From NCBI GenBank assembly GCA_019745415.1, contig JAIETF010000007.1, positions 124,001-188,000 on the forward strand: 64,000 nt of DNA, in the 5' to 3' direction. This document shows positions 24,038-32,311 of the stretch, piece after piece. Source of the DNA: Candidatus Obscuribacterales bacterium (lineage in GTDB: Bacteria; Cyanobacteriota; Vampirovibrionia; Obscuribacterales; Obscuribacteraceae). Within the stretch, counting starts at the first letter, position 1; each line of letters starts with the position of its first letter. The notes beneath the pieces are model-generated. The model was not told where the DNA came from and searched no databases. It saw nothing but the letters and a program-made list of their open reading frames with translations. A program made the translations under genes and the position numbers.

Positions 24038-25363
24038 TTACATATGCCTATATACCGACTCCAGATCAAGCTGAAATCGAGGATAGGAAACCGCCATCGA
24101 CTCTGTTTCTTCCAATAGGCAGGGTGCCTCGCAAGCCAGCGAAGCAATAATACCCAGCATGGCTAGCCTGTGATCTAGAGCGGTATTCCAGAGACCGCCT
24201 CCTTTCATATTGCTGCCGCCTCTTCCCTCTATGACAAAGCCATCTGCGGTGGTCACCACCATTGCCCCGGCATTGCTCAAATTCTCAGTCAAAAGCCTCA
24301 GCCGGTCCGATTCTTTTTGCTTAAGCTCAAGCGCCCCTTCCACCAGCGATGTTCCCTCGGCAAAAGCAAAAGCAAGGGCCAGCGCTGGTAATTCATCAAT
24401 ACCACTGGGAACTTGCGAGGCTTCAATTTTCACCCCTTGCAGGCGTTTTTCGGGGGCGGTGGAATGCACAAGCAAGTCGCAAACCGGCTCACCGCAAACC
24501 TCTCTTTCATTTTGGGCGGAAATAGAAGCCCCCATTCGGCGCAGAGTGTCTAAGACTAGAGTGCGGCCCGGATTTATGCCGACATTTTTGAGGAGAAGCT
24601 CACTGCCCGGCATAATTGCCGCGGCCACCAGGAAGAAGGCTGCTGATGATATGTCGCCCGGAACAACAAAATCACGGGCTGGTAGCTCGCTCAGCAAAGG
24701 CTTGATTGTATAGACCCGGCTGTCTCGATCGAGTGAAATTGGCGCACCCAGATAAGCAAGGGCTCGATAGCTGTGATCGCGCACCAAATATGGTGTAGAC
24801 ACCCTGGTCTCTCCCTGCTCGCCGCCTAGAGCGGCAAGCATCAGGGCTGTCTCCACCTGGGCCGAACTCACCTGCAGAGGAAAATTACCGGCTTTGAGCG
24901 GCTTATCGCCGCAGTGGATAGTAAAGGGCGCATGTCCGTCAGCACCCTGATAATCTACTTTGACACCCATCTCGCTGAGAGGATTGAGAACCCTGGTCAT
25001 GTCACGGCGGCGCAGCGAAGCATCGCCATCAAAGCGAAAAGTGCCCTTGAGACCAGCGCACAGCCCGCTCAAGAGCCTTATGGTTGTGCCCGAATTACCG
25101 CAGTCGAAAGATAAATCAAAGCTCTGCTCTTTAAGATGTCTATAGCCGGGTGAGACTACATCGATTGTAGCCGCCGCGCCCTGATCGTCGATGTTAAGAG
25201 ATAGTCCCAATTTTGCCAAGGCTTTGGCTGTAGAGCGAGTATCACCCGAGAGCAGAGCATGTTCGATATGCACCCGCCCCTTTACCAGACTGGAAAAGAG
25301 CAGGGCTCTGTGAGTAACGGATTTGTCGCCAGGTGGACTGATCTCACCTCTTAGAAACGGCAT
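24038..25363 (-). CDS. aroA: 3-phosphoshikimate 1-carboxyvinyltransferase (EPSP synthase)
   Basis: 441 aa, the normal length. Signatures: SPPGDKSVTHRALLFSSL (PEP/shikimate-binding Lys-Ser near residue 12), DCGNSGTTIRLLSGLC (about 90), LKQKESDRLRLL (about 345) and DHRLAMLGIIASLA near the end. Catalyses the sixth shikimate-pathway step, joining shikimate-3-phosphate and PEP. Transcribed divergently from aroC across a 71-bp gap, so the pathway genes share a promoter region. It converges on the ABM gene with 5 bp between. Confidence 0.96.
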   Translation of the reverse strand: MPFLRGEISPPGDKSVTHRALLFSSLVKGRVHIEHALLSGDTRSTAKALAKLGLSLNIDDQGAAATIDVVSPGYRHLKEQSFDLSFDCGNSGTTIRLLSGLCAGLKGTFRFDGDASLRRRDMTRVLNPLSEMGVKVDYQGADGHAPFTIHCGDKPLKAGNFPLQVSSAQVETALMLAALGGEQGETRVSTPYLVRDHSYRALAYLGAPISLDRDSRVYTIKPLLSELPARDFVVPGDISSAAFFLVAAAIMPGSELLLKNVGINPGRTLVLDTLRRMGASISAQNEREVCGEPVCDLLVHSTAPEKRLQGVKIEASQVPSGIDELPALALAFAFAEGTSLVEGALELKQKESDRLRLLTENLSNAGAMVVTTADGFVIEGRGGSNMKGGGLWNTALDHRLAMLGIIASLACEAPCLLEETESMAVSYPRFQLDLESVYRHM

Positions 25364-25394
25364 ACAAAATTCTCTGCCTTTCGGGATAACCCTT

Positions 25395-25400
25395 TATAAT
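25395..25400 (+). promoter_or_regulatory. Candidate -10 box for aroC
   Basis: A perfect TATAAT lies 35 bp before the aroC ATG, in the short divergent aroA-aroC gap. No good -35 element stands 16-18 bp upstream, so this is a weak call. Confidence 0.35.
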
Positions 25401-25434
25401 CAAACACATACTCCGAATATTATCGCAGGTAACA

Positions 25435-26691
25435 ATGCTTAGACTATTAACGGCAGGCGAATCACACGGTCCTAAACTGACCGTAATTCTGGACGGTATG
25501 CCTGCCGGTTTGAACCTAGACTTTGACTTTATAAAGGGTGAACTAAAAGCTAGACAAGGCGGCTTTGGACGCAGCGGCAGGCAAAAGCTGGAGCAAGACG
25601 CAGTTGATATCACCGGCGGTGTCAGACACGGCGCCACCACCGGTGCACCACTTTGCTTTGAGATCAATAACAAGGAACACCTTAACTGGCTGACAGTCAT
25701 GTCTACCGCACCTCTTTCTGAAAAACTCGACGAAGCCGCCCTTAAGCAAATAAAAGACAAAACAATAAATAGACTGAGGCCCGGGCACGCCGATTTTGCC
25801 GGCACTGTTAAGTACAAATTGAAGGACGTACGCGATACCCTGGAAAGGTCAAGTGCTCGCGAGACCGCCGCCCGCGTGGGAGCGGGGGCCCTTTGCCAAT
25901 TGCTTTTGCGCGAACTGGGGGTGGAAGTGGCCTCTCATGTGGTGGCAATCGGCAAGCATAGCCTCAGCCAAGAATTCTTACAGAGTCTAAAAGACCTGCC
26001 CGCAAAAAAAATCAAAGAGCTTGCTCGAGAAAGTCAGGTTTACTGCCCTGACTCCAGTCTGAGCTTAAAAATTGAAGAACATATAAGGGATGCCATCAAG
26101 GACGGCGACAGTTTGGGCGGCGTGGTGCAGGTGGTGGTAGACGGACTGCCGCCCGGTTTAGGCTCGGCCGGCCAATGGGACCGCAAACTAGACGGGCTTT
26201 TGGCCCAGGCCCTGATGAGCGTGCAGTCGGCTAAAGCAGTCGAGATCGGCGAGGGGGTAAGGAATGCCGCCCTGCCGGGCTCGATGGTGCACGACAGCAT
26301 GCGCAGAGACGATAGCGGTGAAAGCCCCTGCTACCACGTCAAGCGCGAGACAAACCGGGCCGGCGGTCTTGAGGGCGGCATGACTAATGGCGAGAGACTT
26401 ATCGTGCGGGCTTATTTCAAGCCTATACCGACAATGAAAAAAGGCTTGCCTTCATTGAGCTTTCCGGGCTTCCAGGAAGACTATGCCCATTATGAAAGGT
26501 CGGACGCCTGTGCCGTTCCGGCGGCTTCTGTGGTGGCGGCGGCGATGGTATCCTTGACCTTGGCCAATGCCTTTATTGACAAATTTGCTTGCGACAGTAT
26601 GGTTGATCTAATAAACTCGGTGGAAGCATATAGAAAGTATGTTTTCGACCTTACCAAAGGAGACGCGGATGCGCCACAAAGCCAGACATAA
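25435..26691 (+). CDS. aroC: Chorismate synthase
   Basis: 418 aa, somewhat above the usual 350-400. The conserved signatures are present: LTAGESHGPKLTVILDGMPAG at the N terminus, RPGHADFAGTVKY (about 117), RSSARETAARVGAGA (about 140) and GGLEGGMTNGE (about 312), the FMN- and EPSP-binding regions. It makes chorismate from EPSP using reduced FMN. An insertion around residues 180-225 (LSQEFLQSLKDLPAKKIKEL) accounts for the extra length. Its 3' end overlaps the start of aroB by 23 bp. Confidence 0.96.
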   Translation: MLRLLTAGESHGPKLTVILDGMPAGLNLDFDFIKGELKARQGGFGRSGRQKLEQDAVDITGGVRHGATTGAPLCFEINNKEHLNWLTVMSTAPLSEKLDEAALKQIKDKTINRLRPGHADFAGTVKYKLKDVRDTLERSSARETAARVGAGALCQLLLRELGVEVASHVVAIGKHSLSQEFLQSLKDLPAKKIKELARESQVYCPDSSLSLKIEEHIRDAIKDGDSLGGVVQVVVDGLPPGLGSAGQWDRKLDGLLAQALMSVQSAKAVEIGEGVRNAALPGSMVHDSMRRDDSGESPCYHVKRETNRAGGLEGGMTNGERLIVRAYFKPIPTMKKGLPSLSFPGFQEDYAHYERSDACAVPAASVVAAAMVSLTLANAFIDKFACDSMVDLINSVEAYRKYVFDLTKGDADAPQSQT

Positions 26692-27811
26692 AGGACCAGT
26701 CATCACCATGAACTGGAACACCACCCTGGATGTAAAAACCAGGGTAGCGGTGGGGGCCGGCGCCAGGCAGAAACTTTCATCGATTTTGGCCCAGCTGGGT
26801 GCCGGCAAGCGTGTATTGATTGTCTGCCAACCTTCCACAGCAGTGCATTGGCTAAGAGACATCCTCGATACTTTGCCGGGCGAAGACTTCCAAGTAACGA
26901 CCCTGGAAGTGCCGGACGGTGAACAGTGCAAGACCACCGAATGGCTGCTGCGTATCTGGGAACACCTTGAAGGCCGGGGTTTCGACCGCCAGGACACGAT
27001 AGTAGCTCTGGGCGGCGGCGCCGTTCTTGATCTAGCCGGCTTTGCCTGCTCCACTTATTTGCGTGGACTAAACCTAGTCTTAATTCCCACTTCTCTCTTG
27101 GCCCAGGTGGACGCCTCGATTGGCGGCAAAAATGCTATTAACTTGCCCACCGGCAAAAATCTCGCCGGTACTTTCTTCTTCCCACGCGCTGTGCTCGCTG
27201 ACCAAGAAGTGCTCAGCACACTACCCGAAAAGCAGATCACGTCGGGCTTAGCCGAGATTATCAAATATGCCATGATTGAAGAGACAGTGGCTAAATCAAC
27301 CGACTATGAAAAAGGTCCCAAGCCGCTATTTGAACTGATCGAAGATATGGTGAAAGAATCGGTAGAATGGGATGATCCGACCCTGGCCGGGCTTATAACT
27401 AATTGCATCAAAATGAAGCTCTATGTGGTGCACCGCGACCCCCACGAAACCGGGGTGAGACGCTGCCTCAATCTGGGGCATACTCTCGGTCATGCCATCG
27501 AAGCCCAGAGCGAATTTGAATTAAGTCACGGCGAAGCTGTGGCCATAGGCTTGCACCACATAACCAAATATAGTGTCAGTCAGAAAAAACTCGACAAAGA
27601 GGCTCTTGAGCGAGTCAAGGAAATTCTTATGCGAGCCGAACTTCCGACCGACCTGCCCAAAGGCTTGACCAAAGAGAGACTAATAGCTCAAATGAATTCA
27701 GACAAGAAGCGATCGGGCGATAAAGTCAAATTGGTGGTGCCGCAATCTAAACTTGGTGTGGTCGATTTTGAAAGCAGCTACCCGGTCACAGAACTAGCCA
27801 AATTGGTCTAG
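26669..27811 (+). CDS. aroB: 3-dehydroquinate synthase
   Basis: 380 aa from ATG 26669, chosen because AGGAG ends 6 nt upstream; the frame is open to an ATG at 26639, and ATG 26708 would also fit. NAD-binding GGGAVLDLAGFACSTYLRG (about 117) and the zinc-binding regions DASIGGKNAINLPTGKN, SGLAEIIKYAMI and NLGHTLGHAIEAQSEF (His ligands) are intact. It converts DAHP to 3-dehydroquinate, the second shikimate-pathway step. It lies within the end of aroC, so the two are translationally coupled. The stop codon is followed by a 15-bp tandem repeat of its own context (27803-27845). Confidence 0.95.
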   Translation: MRHKARHKGPVITMNWNTTLDVKTRVAVGAGARQKLSSILAQLGAGKRVLIVCQPSTAVHWLRDILDTLPGEDFQVTTLEVPDGEQCKTTEWLLRIWEHLEGRGFDRQDTIVALGGGAVLDLAGFACSTYLRGLNLVLIPTSLLAQVDASIGGKNAINLPTGKNLAGTFFFPRAVLADQEVLSTLPEKQITSGLAEIIKYAMIEETVAKSTDYEKGPKPLFELIEDMVKESVEWDDPTLAGLITNCIKMKLYVVHRDPHETGVRRCLNLGHTLGHAIEAQSEFELSHGEAVAIGLHHITKYSVSQKKLDKEALERVKEILMRAELPTDLPKGLTKERLIAQMNSDKKRSGDKVKLVVPQSKLGVVDFESSYPVTELAKLV

Positions 27812-27845
27812 TCTCAGTTGGTCTAAACTCACTTGCTCAAACTCT
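27803..27845. repeat. 15-bp tandem repeat spanning the aroB stop codon
   Basis: TTGGTCTAGTCTCAG is followed by TTGGTCTAAACTCAC and a third decayed unit. The first unit contains the aroB stop and the second repeats an in-frame stop 15 bp later. Confidence 0.7.
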
Positions 27846-27970
27846 CTTAGAGTTTTGAAATTACTCAAACAATTTAATCTTAGTGCTTCCTAGAAGATGC
27901 AACTTTTCGCCGCCTGCCCCGTATGGAAAGGTGTAGGCGCCAAGCCAAATACTTCAAAAGGAGGACTATA

Positions 27971-28531
27971 ATGCTCGCCCAGTTGAGAAATAGCAAAGGG
28001 AAAATCTTAGGAGCGCTAGTGATAACCCTGACAATGGGTTACTTTCTTCTGCCCTTAGAAGCAAAAGAAAAACTCGACACAAACCAAGACGAAAGTAGCG
28101 CCGGTGCCTCTTGCAACTTATGGCAAGGAGATCCTGAATTCAGGCAGGCCCTAATCAAACATCTGCAGAAGCGATTCTTCAAGAAGATCGGTGCCACAGA
28201 TGAACAGAAGGAGAAGATAGGCGCCCTGATCAATAGCAAAATAGAAGCAAATCAAAGCAAAAGAGCGGAGCTGCGCAAAGAACTGGAAAGCTTTGCCGAT
28301 CTGGTATCGAATCCCGGCACCGATGAACAGACAATCAGAGATAAGGCAATGGTTTTGAGAAAACTGCACCAAAATCTCATGGACGATAGACTAGAAACCA
28401 TGCTGGCTGTGAGAGCAATGCTCAATGACGAGCAAAAGGCAAAACTGGGCACAAGGTTAAAGGCTCTACTTAACGGCGAACTGCCGCCAACCTTGAAAAA
28501 CCGGCTCAAAAATCGCATCTCGATGCTATAG
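27971..28531 (+). CDS. Secreted Spy/CpxP-like helical protein
   Basis: 186 aa from ATG 27971, which has a strong AAGGAGG 6 nt upstream; the frame opens 48 nt earlier but without a better site. Residues about 10-33 are a signal segment (ILGALVITLTMGYFLLPLEA). The mature chain is helical, with two LTxxQ-like positions: IGATDEQKEKIGALI and MLNDEQKAKLGTRL, the pattern of the periplasmic Spy/CpxP/CnrX fold. It precedes an ECF sigma factor by 25 bp and an anti-sigma factor, the same trio type as the metal-sensing CnrYXH system, so it may be the envelope sensor or chaperone of this unit. Confidence 0.7.
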   Translation: MLAQLRNSKGKILGALVITLTMGYFLLPLEAKEKLDTNQDESSAGASCNLWQGDPEFRQALIKHLQKRFFKKIGATDEQKEKIGALINSKIEANQSKRAELRKELESFADLVSNPGTDEQTIRDKAMVLRKLHQNLMDDRLETMLAVRAMLNDEQKAKLGTRLKALLNGELPPTLKNRLKNRISML

Positions 28532-28556
28532 ATCTATTGATTGATGTCGGAGAACA

Positions 28557-29141
28557 ATGCCAGAATCTGAATTAGCTAGAGACCAAGAATTGGTCGTACA
28601 GAGTCTCAAGGGTGATAGAAAAGCCTTTGAGACCCTGGTGCGGCTCTATCAACCCTTAGTCTCCACAGTTATATACAGAGCCATTGAAGATCAAGAGGCA
28701 AGCCGCGATCTCACCCAAGATACTTTCGTCAAAGCCTTTCGCGCTCTAGCAAGCTATGACGGCAAGCGTTCTTTCAAGACCTGGCTTTTGACTATTGCGA
28801 ACAACTGTGCCCTCGATCACCTGCGATCGGCCAATGTCTCGAGAAACCGCTCTCTAGACGCAATACTCGAAGAGGAACCTCATCTAGAGCCAGTCGGTCC
28901 CCTTTCAACCGAAATGGAAGTAGAGCTAAGTCTCTTTCTCGGGAAGCTTAGCTGGGCACTGTCTTTGATACCACTGCGTTATCGCCAAGCTTTTATTCTG
29001 CGCTATCAATTCGACCTATCTTATGAGGATATAGCCACAGTAATGAAAGAAAGCGACAACAATGTGCGCACTCTGCTCTTTCGAGCCAAAGAGCGCCTGC
29101 GAAAACTGATCATTGCCGACCGCCAATCAAGCAAACAATAA
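28557..29141 (+). CDS. ECF-family RNA polymerase sigma factor
   Basis: 194 aa. Region 2: VRLYQPLVSTVIYRAI to DLTQDTFVKAFRALASYDG (about 28-72), the -10-recognition helices. Region 4: LSYEDIATVMKESDNNVRTLLFRAKERLRKL (about 155-185), the -35-binding HTH. GGAGA lies just upstream of ATG. It is followed 54 bp later by a zinc-finger-type anti-sigma factor and then a membrane protein, and preceded by a Spy-like protein, so it probably controls an envelope or metal stress regulon, including its own operon. Confidence 0.93.
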   Translation: MPESELARDQELVVQSLKGDRKAFETLVRLYQPLVSTVIYRAIEDQEASRDLTQDTFVKAFRALASYDGKRSFKTWLLTIANNCALDHLRSANVSRNRSLDAILEEEPHLEPVGPLSTEMEVELSLFLGKLSWALSLIPLRYRQAFILRYQFDLSYEDIATVMKESDNNVRTLLFRAKERLRKLIIADRQSSKQ

Positions 29142-29195
29142 AAGTAAATGCAATTGGCAAAAATGCGACGAAACTAGCAAGGACAAGGTGACAAT

Positions 29196-29828
29196 ATGAA
29201 TCTGGAAACGAACCAAGAAAATTCAGCTTCAAAATGCGATGAGATTCGCCTTGAGCTTGACGATTATATGGAGGCACTGATAGACAGACGCCGCGAGTCA
29301 GCCGCAAAAGAGCCCGCAGCCACCAACCAGCCTAGCTTGGCTATCTCTGAACAGGCGCAGGATCATATCAATAATTGCGATGAATGCTTGAACTATAAGC
29401 TGGAGAACAGCGCTCTCATAGAAGCTGCAGCTGAGTTGCCGCTACAAGCTGACGAGAACCTTACCATGGCTATAATGCAGGCGCTCGAATCAGACTTTGC
29501 GGCAATTGAAGCTATGTCTCAAAATAGCGGGCAGGCTAACAGCTCTTTAAACAGCTCTGCTCATAGCCTTTCAAATAGCGCCTCTATTGGTGCTTCTAAA
29601 GAGCTCTCTAGAGAACATTCTCAAGAGCTTTATAGAGACAGAGCAGCTAGGCTAAGCCCGCCCCTGGCTTTGGCGCTGTCATTTGTTGGCTTCACAGCCC
29701 TACTATGCCTAGACGACGGTATGGTGGATTGGAGTATTGTTTCTTGGTGCATTGCACTATTGGTAGTATTATCCTTCAAACCTCTTCTAGAGAAGCAGCA
29801 AAATAAATATCCTTATGCCGGCGCCTGA
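29196..29828 (+). CDS. Anti-sigma factor with ZAS-type zinc motif
   Basis: 210 aa. An N-terminal cytoplasmic part contains HINNCDEC near residue 62, the H-x3-C-x2-C core of zinc-containing anti-sigma (ZAS) domains, with the upstream partner residue likely the Cys at KCDEIRLELDDY. A Ser/Asn-rich linker (about 105-145) leads to two hydrophobic helices (LALALSFVGFTALLCL and SIVSWCIALLVVLSF) that anchor it in the inner membrane. Expected to hold the ECF sigma factor encoded just upstream. Its last 14 bp overlap the next membrane gene, showing tight coupling. Confidence 0.8.
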   Translation: MNLETNQENSASKCDEIRLELDDYMEALIDRRRESAAKEPAATNQPSLAISEQAQDHINNCDECLNYKLENSALIEAAAELPLQADENLTMAIMQALESDFAAIEAMSQNSGQANSSLNSSAHSLSNSASIGASKELSREHSQELYRDRAARLSPPLALALSFVGFTALLCLDDGMVDWSIVSWCIALLVVLSFKPLLEKQQNKYPYAGA

Positions 29829-30582
29829 TCAATCGATAGTAAAGAAAATACGCCTACCGCAAATCTTGCCGGTCTTTCTAGGTTTGCTGGTCTTTTTGCT
29901 CTTGCAAATCGGCTTGTTCGAGGGCTTCGGGCTGTTTGGGGTGGCGGGGCAGGCGCAAGACCAGCGAGAAAGTCAGCCTAAGCCGGCGGGATTGGAAGTA
30001 GTGCTGCAGCAGCGCGCCTGGCAAAGACTGACAGAAGCCAATGACGTCACCTTTCCAAAGGAAATCAGGTATCCCTTCATCTATTCAAGAAAAGCCTTGA
30101 ATCTAACCTGGAGACCAGGCTTTGTCTTTGCAATCATTATGTTTATGACCCTGGTGCTCAGGTTTCTTGCACCCAAAACTCTCAAAGAATCCACCGAAAA
30201 ATGCCGCGAGGGCATATTTCTATGCCTGACTGCCGCCTTTATCTTTACTGCCATAGTTATGACTTTGACCAAAGCGGCATTTTATAGCGAAGCCTTATCG
30301 CCACTGGGACTCTTAATGACCGGCTTCACTCAATTGGCCTATCTTGTTGGCATAGCAGTCGGTGCAAATGCCGTTGCTTTGGGGCTTATCGACAAATTAG
30401 GCAAGTCTGGGCGCAAAGCCGAACTAATCTCACTGACGATAACAATAGCTCTACTGAGCTTGCTTGCCCTGATTCCCGACCTAGGTCCCTTGCCGCGCAT
30501 CGGCAATCGTTTACTAGGCATTCTGGCCATGCTCGGACTGGGAGGTCTACTGAGAGCCAAATACCGCAAAGAAAGAGACTAG
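29815..30582 (+). CDS. Polytopic membrane protein, unknown
   Basis: 255 aa, overlapping the anti-sigma gene by 14 bp. About five hydrophobic helices: ILPVFLGLLVFLLLQIGLF near the N terminus, then four in residues 105-245 (FAIIMFMTLVLRFL, IFLCLTAAFIFTAIVMTL, MTGFTQLAYLVGIAVGANAV, LISLTITIALLSLLALI). A soluble loop of about 60 residues separates the first helix from the rest. No known transporter motif. As the last gene of the sigma/anti-sigma operon it may be a target or co-sensor. Confidence 0.6.
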   Translation: MPAPDQSIVKKIRLPQILPVFLGLLVFLLLQIGLFEGFGLFGVAGQAQDQRESQPKPAGLEVVLQQRAWQRLTEANDVTFPKEIRYPFIYSRKALNLTWRPGFVFAIIMFMTLVLRFLAPKTLKESTEKCREGIFLCLTAAFIFTAIVMTLTKAAFYSEALSPLGLLMTGFTQLAYLVGIAVGANAVALGLIDKLGKSGRKAELISLTITIALLSLLALIPDLGPLPRIGNRLLGILAMLGLGGLLRAKYRKERD

Positions 30583-30677
30583 CCTATCGTTGAGGAAGGC
30601 GGCCAGTAAGAGTGTACCTAGCTTGAGATACGCCTATCTAAATATAGTGCTGCCGAAAAGTCCAGACCATAGGCAGG

Positions 30678-30695
30678 ACGCATTCAGGAATGCGT
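30678..30695. terminator. Hairpin after the sigma-factor operon
   Basis: ACGCATT-CAGG-AATGCGT folds to a 7- to 8-bp stem and is followed by TTTAAG. It lies about 95 bp past the operon's last stop. A related, decayed copy lies near 30770. The T-run is short, so termination is only possible. Confidence 0.35.
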
Positions 30696-30700
30696 TTAAG

Positions 30701-30765
30701 ACGTGCTCAGAACGTGCTCAGAACGTGATCAGAACGTGATCAGAACGTGCTCAGGACCTGCTCAG
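30701..30765. repeat. 11-bp tandem repeat AACGTGCTCAG, about six copies
   Basis: Units alternate AACGTGCTCAG and AACGTGATCAG at exact 11-bp steps, with GACCTGCTCAG last. On both sides are related segments containing CATTCAGGAA and GCGTTT. Confidence 0.85.
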
Positions 30766-30795
30766 TGCTCATTCAGGAAGCGTTTTAAGACGTAA

Positions 30796-30927
30796 TCAGG
30801 ACTCATCAGGGCCGCTATAAGGCTCAAAGAAAGCTTTCTTGGCACCCAGTCCGAGGAAAACGAGGAGGCTCACCCCTAGAACAATGGCTACGAATAACTC
30901 TGGTTTAGTTTCAAAAGTCGCTTCCAT
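30796..30927 (-). CDS. One-helix membrane microprotein, 43 aa
   Basis: Not annotated by length-based calling. The frame starts MEATFETKPELFVAIVLG, continues with a single hydrophobic helix (about residues 11-30), then AKKAFFEPYSGPDES. The layout (Met-Glu start, one helix, then an F-x-P turn and acidic end) is reminiscent of cyanobacterial PsbN, but identity is low by eye and I do not claim homology. The upstream GGGAG is about 14 nt away, so the ribosome site is weak. Support comes from the clean helix, the codon use and the otherwise empty gap. Confidence 0.4.
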   Translation of the reverse strand: MEATFETKPELFVAIVLGVSLLVFLGLGAKKAFFEPYSGPDES

Positions 30928-31393
30928 AATTTGGTCGATTCACTCCCGGTTGTCAACAAGACGCAAGCACTAAATCTATCGATTCTTTTAATATACACCA
31001 AACAAGATTGGTCTTATTTAATTCCTTTCCATTATAAGGTACGACTGAAAACACTGAAAAGATTCACCCGTGAAGCCTTTAACTAAGTCCACCGGGTTTA
31101 GAGAGTAGAGGCAAAGTCTCTCGCAAAGACTCTTTAGATATATAAGCTCCCGACCAGAAGAAAGCGCCCCGCCCAAGCAGCAAAAGCACGGGCAGGGCAT
31201 TGTTCCGATACAAGATGGGGAGATTGCAAAGTTGTGAGAAAGTTATGAGCATTCTAAGAAAAGCCTGTCCCCTTGTAATTTGCCTCATCCGATGAATGGT
31301 TGCCCTTTTACGGCTCCTTACTACTTATCCAGAATGTGCTATAAATGGCTTTTGTCATTCAGACAACACCAGTTAAAGGGAGATAGCCTAAAT
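30928..31393. other. Intergenic stretch without a convincing gene
   Basis: About 465 bp upstream of the gene at 31394. An imperfect GC stem (GCCCCGCCC with GGGCAGGGC, near 31165-31198) and a longer complementarity ACCCG/CGGGT near 31066-31098 hint at a structured leader, but I recognise no riboswitch or RNA class. Confidence 0.35.
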
Positions 31394-32293
31394 ATGGTTA
31401 TTGCAGTCAGCGCGAAAAAGACGATCATTGTCACCACCGTTGCAGCATATACAGTGAGCCTCGGTGCAGCCTTCGCCAACCCGCAGTCCGCTCTGGACCC
31501 ATATGCCAGCGTGCAGGCTCCCACAGCCGAATCGCAAGCAGCCGCCAAGGCTAAGAAGGCGCAGAAGAAATTTGGAATTCCCCTGGTTTCGATGGGCAAG
31601 AAAAAGCCGGTGGAAACCCACAAGCCAGCCCCGCAGAACAATGATTTAAATACGACTCAGACCATTGTTTCCACACCGGGCGCTAAGTCCAAAACAATCA
31701 AACATAGCGAAGTAGCAGAACTAGCCCCCGAACCATCAACCAAAGTTTCCGAGACCACCAAAGAGAAAATCGGTGAAGCCGGAGGCGGCGGCGGCATGAT
31801 GGACGGACTGAAAACCATCTCAACCGGATGCGGCAAGACCTTTAAGGCAGCAACTACCGGTGTGGTCTCCGGCACAATGAAAGTCGGCTCCGGTATTGCT
31901 GGTGGTGCGAAGGCCTCAGGCTCCTTCCTCGCCAAAGGAATGAAGAGCACAGGTGAAGCCCTTAAGAGCGGCACCGGTGTTGTTGGCGAAAAGCTTATGA
32001 GCACTGGCTCGGCAGTCAAGGACGGCACTCAATCAACCTTCGGGAAATTAGCTGGTCTGGGCAAGAAAAGCCCCATGCAGAAAACAGCTGGTATGAACAC
32101 CCAAACAGCCGACCTCTCAACTTCAGGCAGTTCGGCGCCTCTCATCACCAAGAAAGAAAATCAGCTCACCCCCTCGCCCATCGCCAATACGCCGATAGGT
32201 GCGCAGAGCGGTCCCTCAGGTCTTTCAAAATTCAAGATCTGGGGCTTCAAGAATAAGCAGACAGCCAGCAAAAAGGTTAACAGCCCGCTTTAA
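31394..32293 (+). CDS. Secreted Ala/Gly/Lys-rich low-complexity protein
   Basis: 300 aa from ATG 31394 (MVIAVSAKKTIIVTTV), with GGGAG upstream; the frame opens 114 nt earlier, but that part looks like leader. A signal segment ends near AFA-N (residue about 28). The rest is rich in Lys, Gly, Ser and Thr, with a repeated GSGIAGGAKASGSFLAKGM / STGEALKSGTGVVGEKLM type unit (about 155-230), possibly amphipathic and membrane- or surface-associated. No catalytic motif. Family unknown. Confidence 0.6.
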   Translation: MVIAVSAKKTIIVTTVAAYTVSLGAAFANPQSALDPYASVQAPTAESQAAAKAKKAQKKFGIPLVSMGKKKPVETHKPAPQNNDLNTTQTIVSTPGAKSKTIKHSEVAELAPEPSTKVSETTKEKIGEAGGGGGMMDGLKTISTGCGKTFKAATTGVVSGTMKVGSGIAGGAKASGSFLAKGMKSTGEALKSGTGVVGEKLMSTGSAVKDGTQSTFGKLAGLGKKSPMQKTAGMNTQTADLSTSGSSAPLITKKENQLTPSPIANTPIGAQSGPSGLSKFKIWGFKNKQTASKKVNSPL

Positions 32294-32311
32294 CCTGCAA
32301 GCTCAGCTGAC

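Noticed and set aside
30583..30700. Possible RNase P or other structural RNA, from GAGGAAGGCGG and CCGAAAAGTCC-like words
   Set aside because: The conserved RNase P core (GAGGAAAGTCC followed by the second conserved region) is not present in order; the resemblance is a few words only.
31079..31288. 69-codon minus-strand ORF in the gap before 31394
   Set aside because: Weak start, mixed hydrophobic composition and no ribosome site; likely chance.
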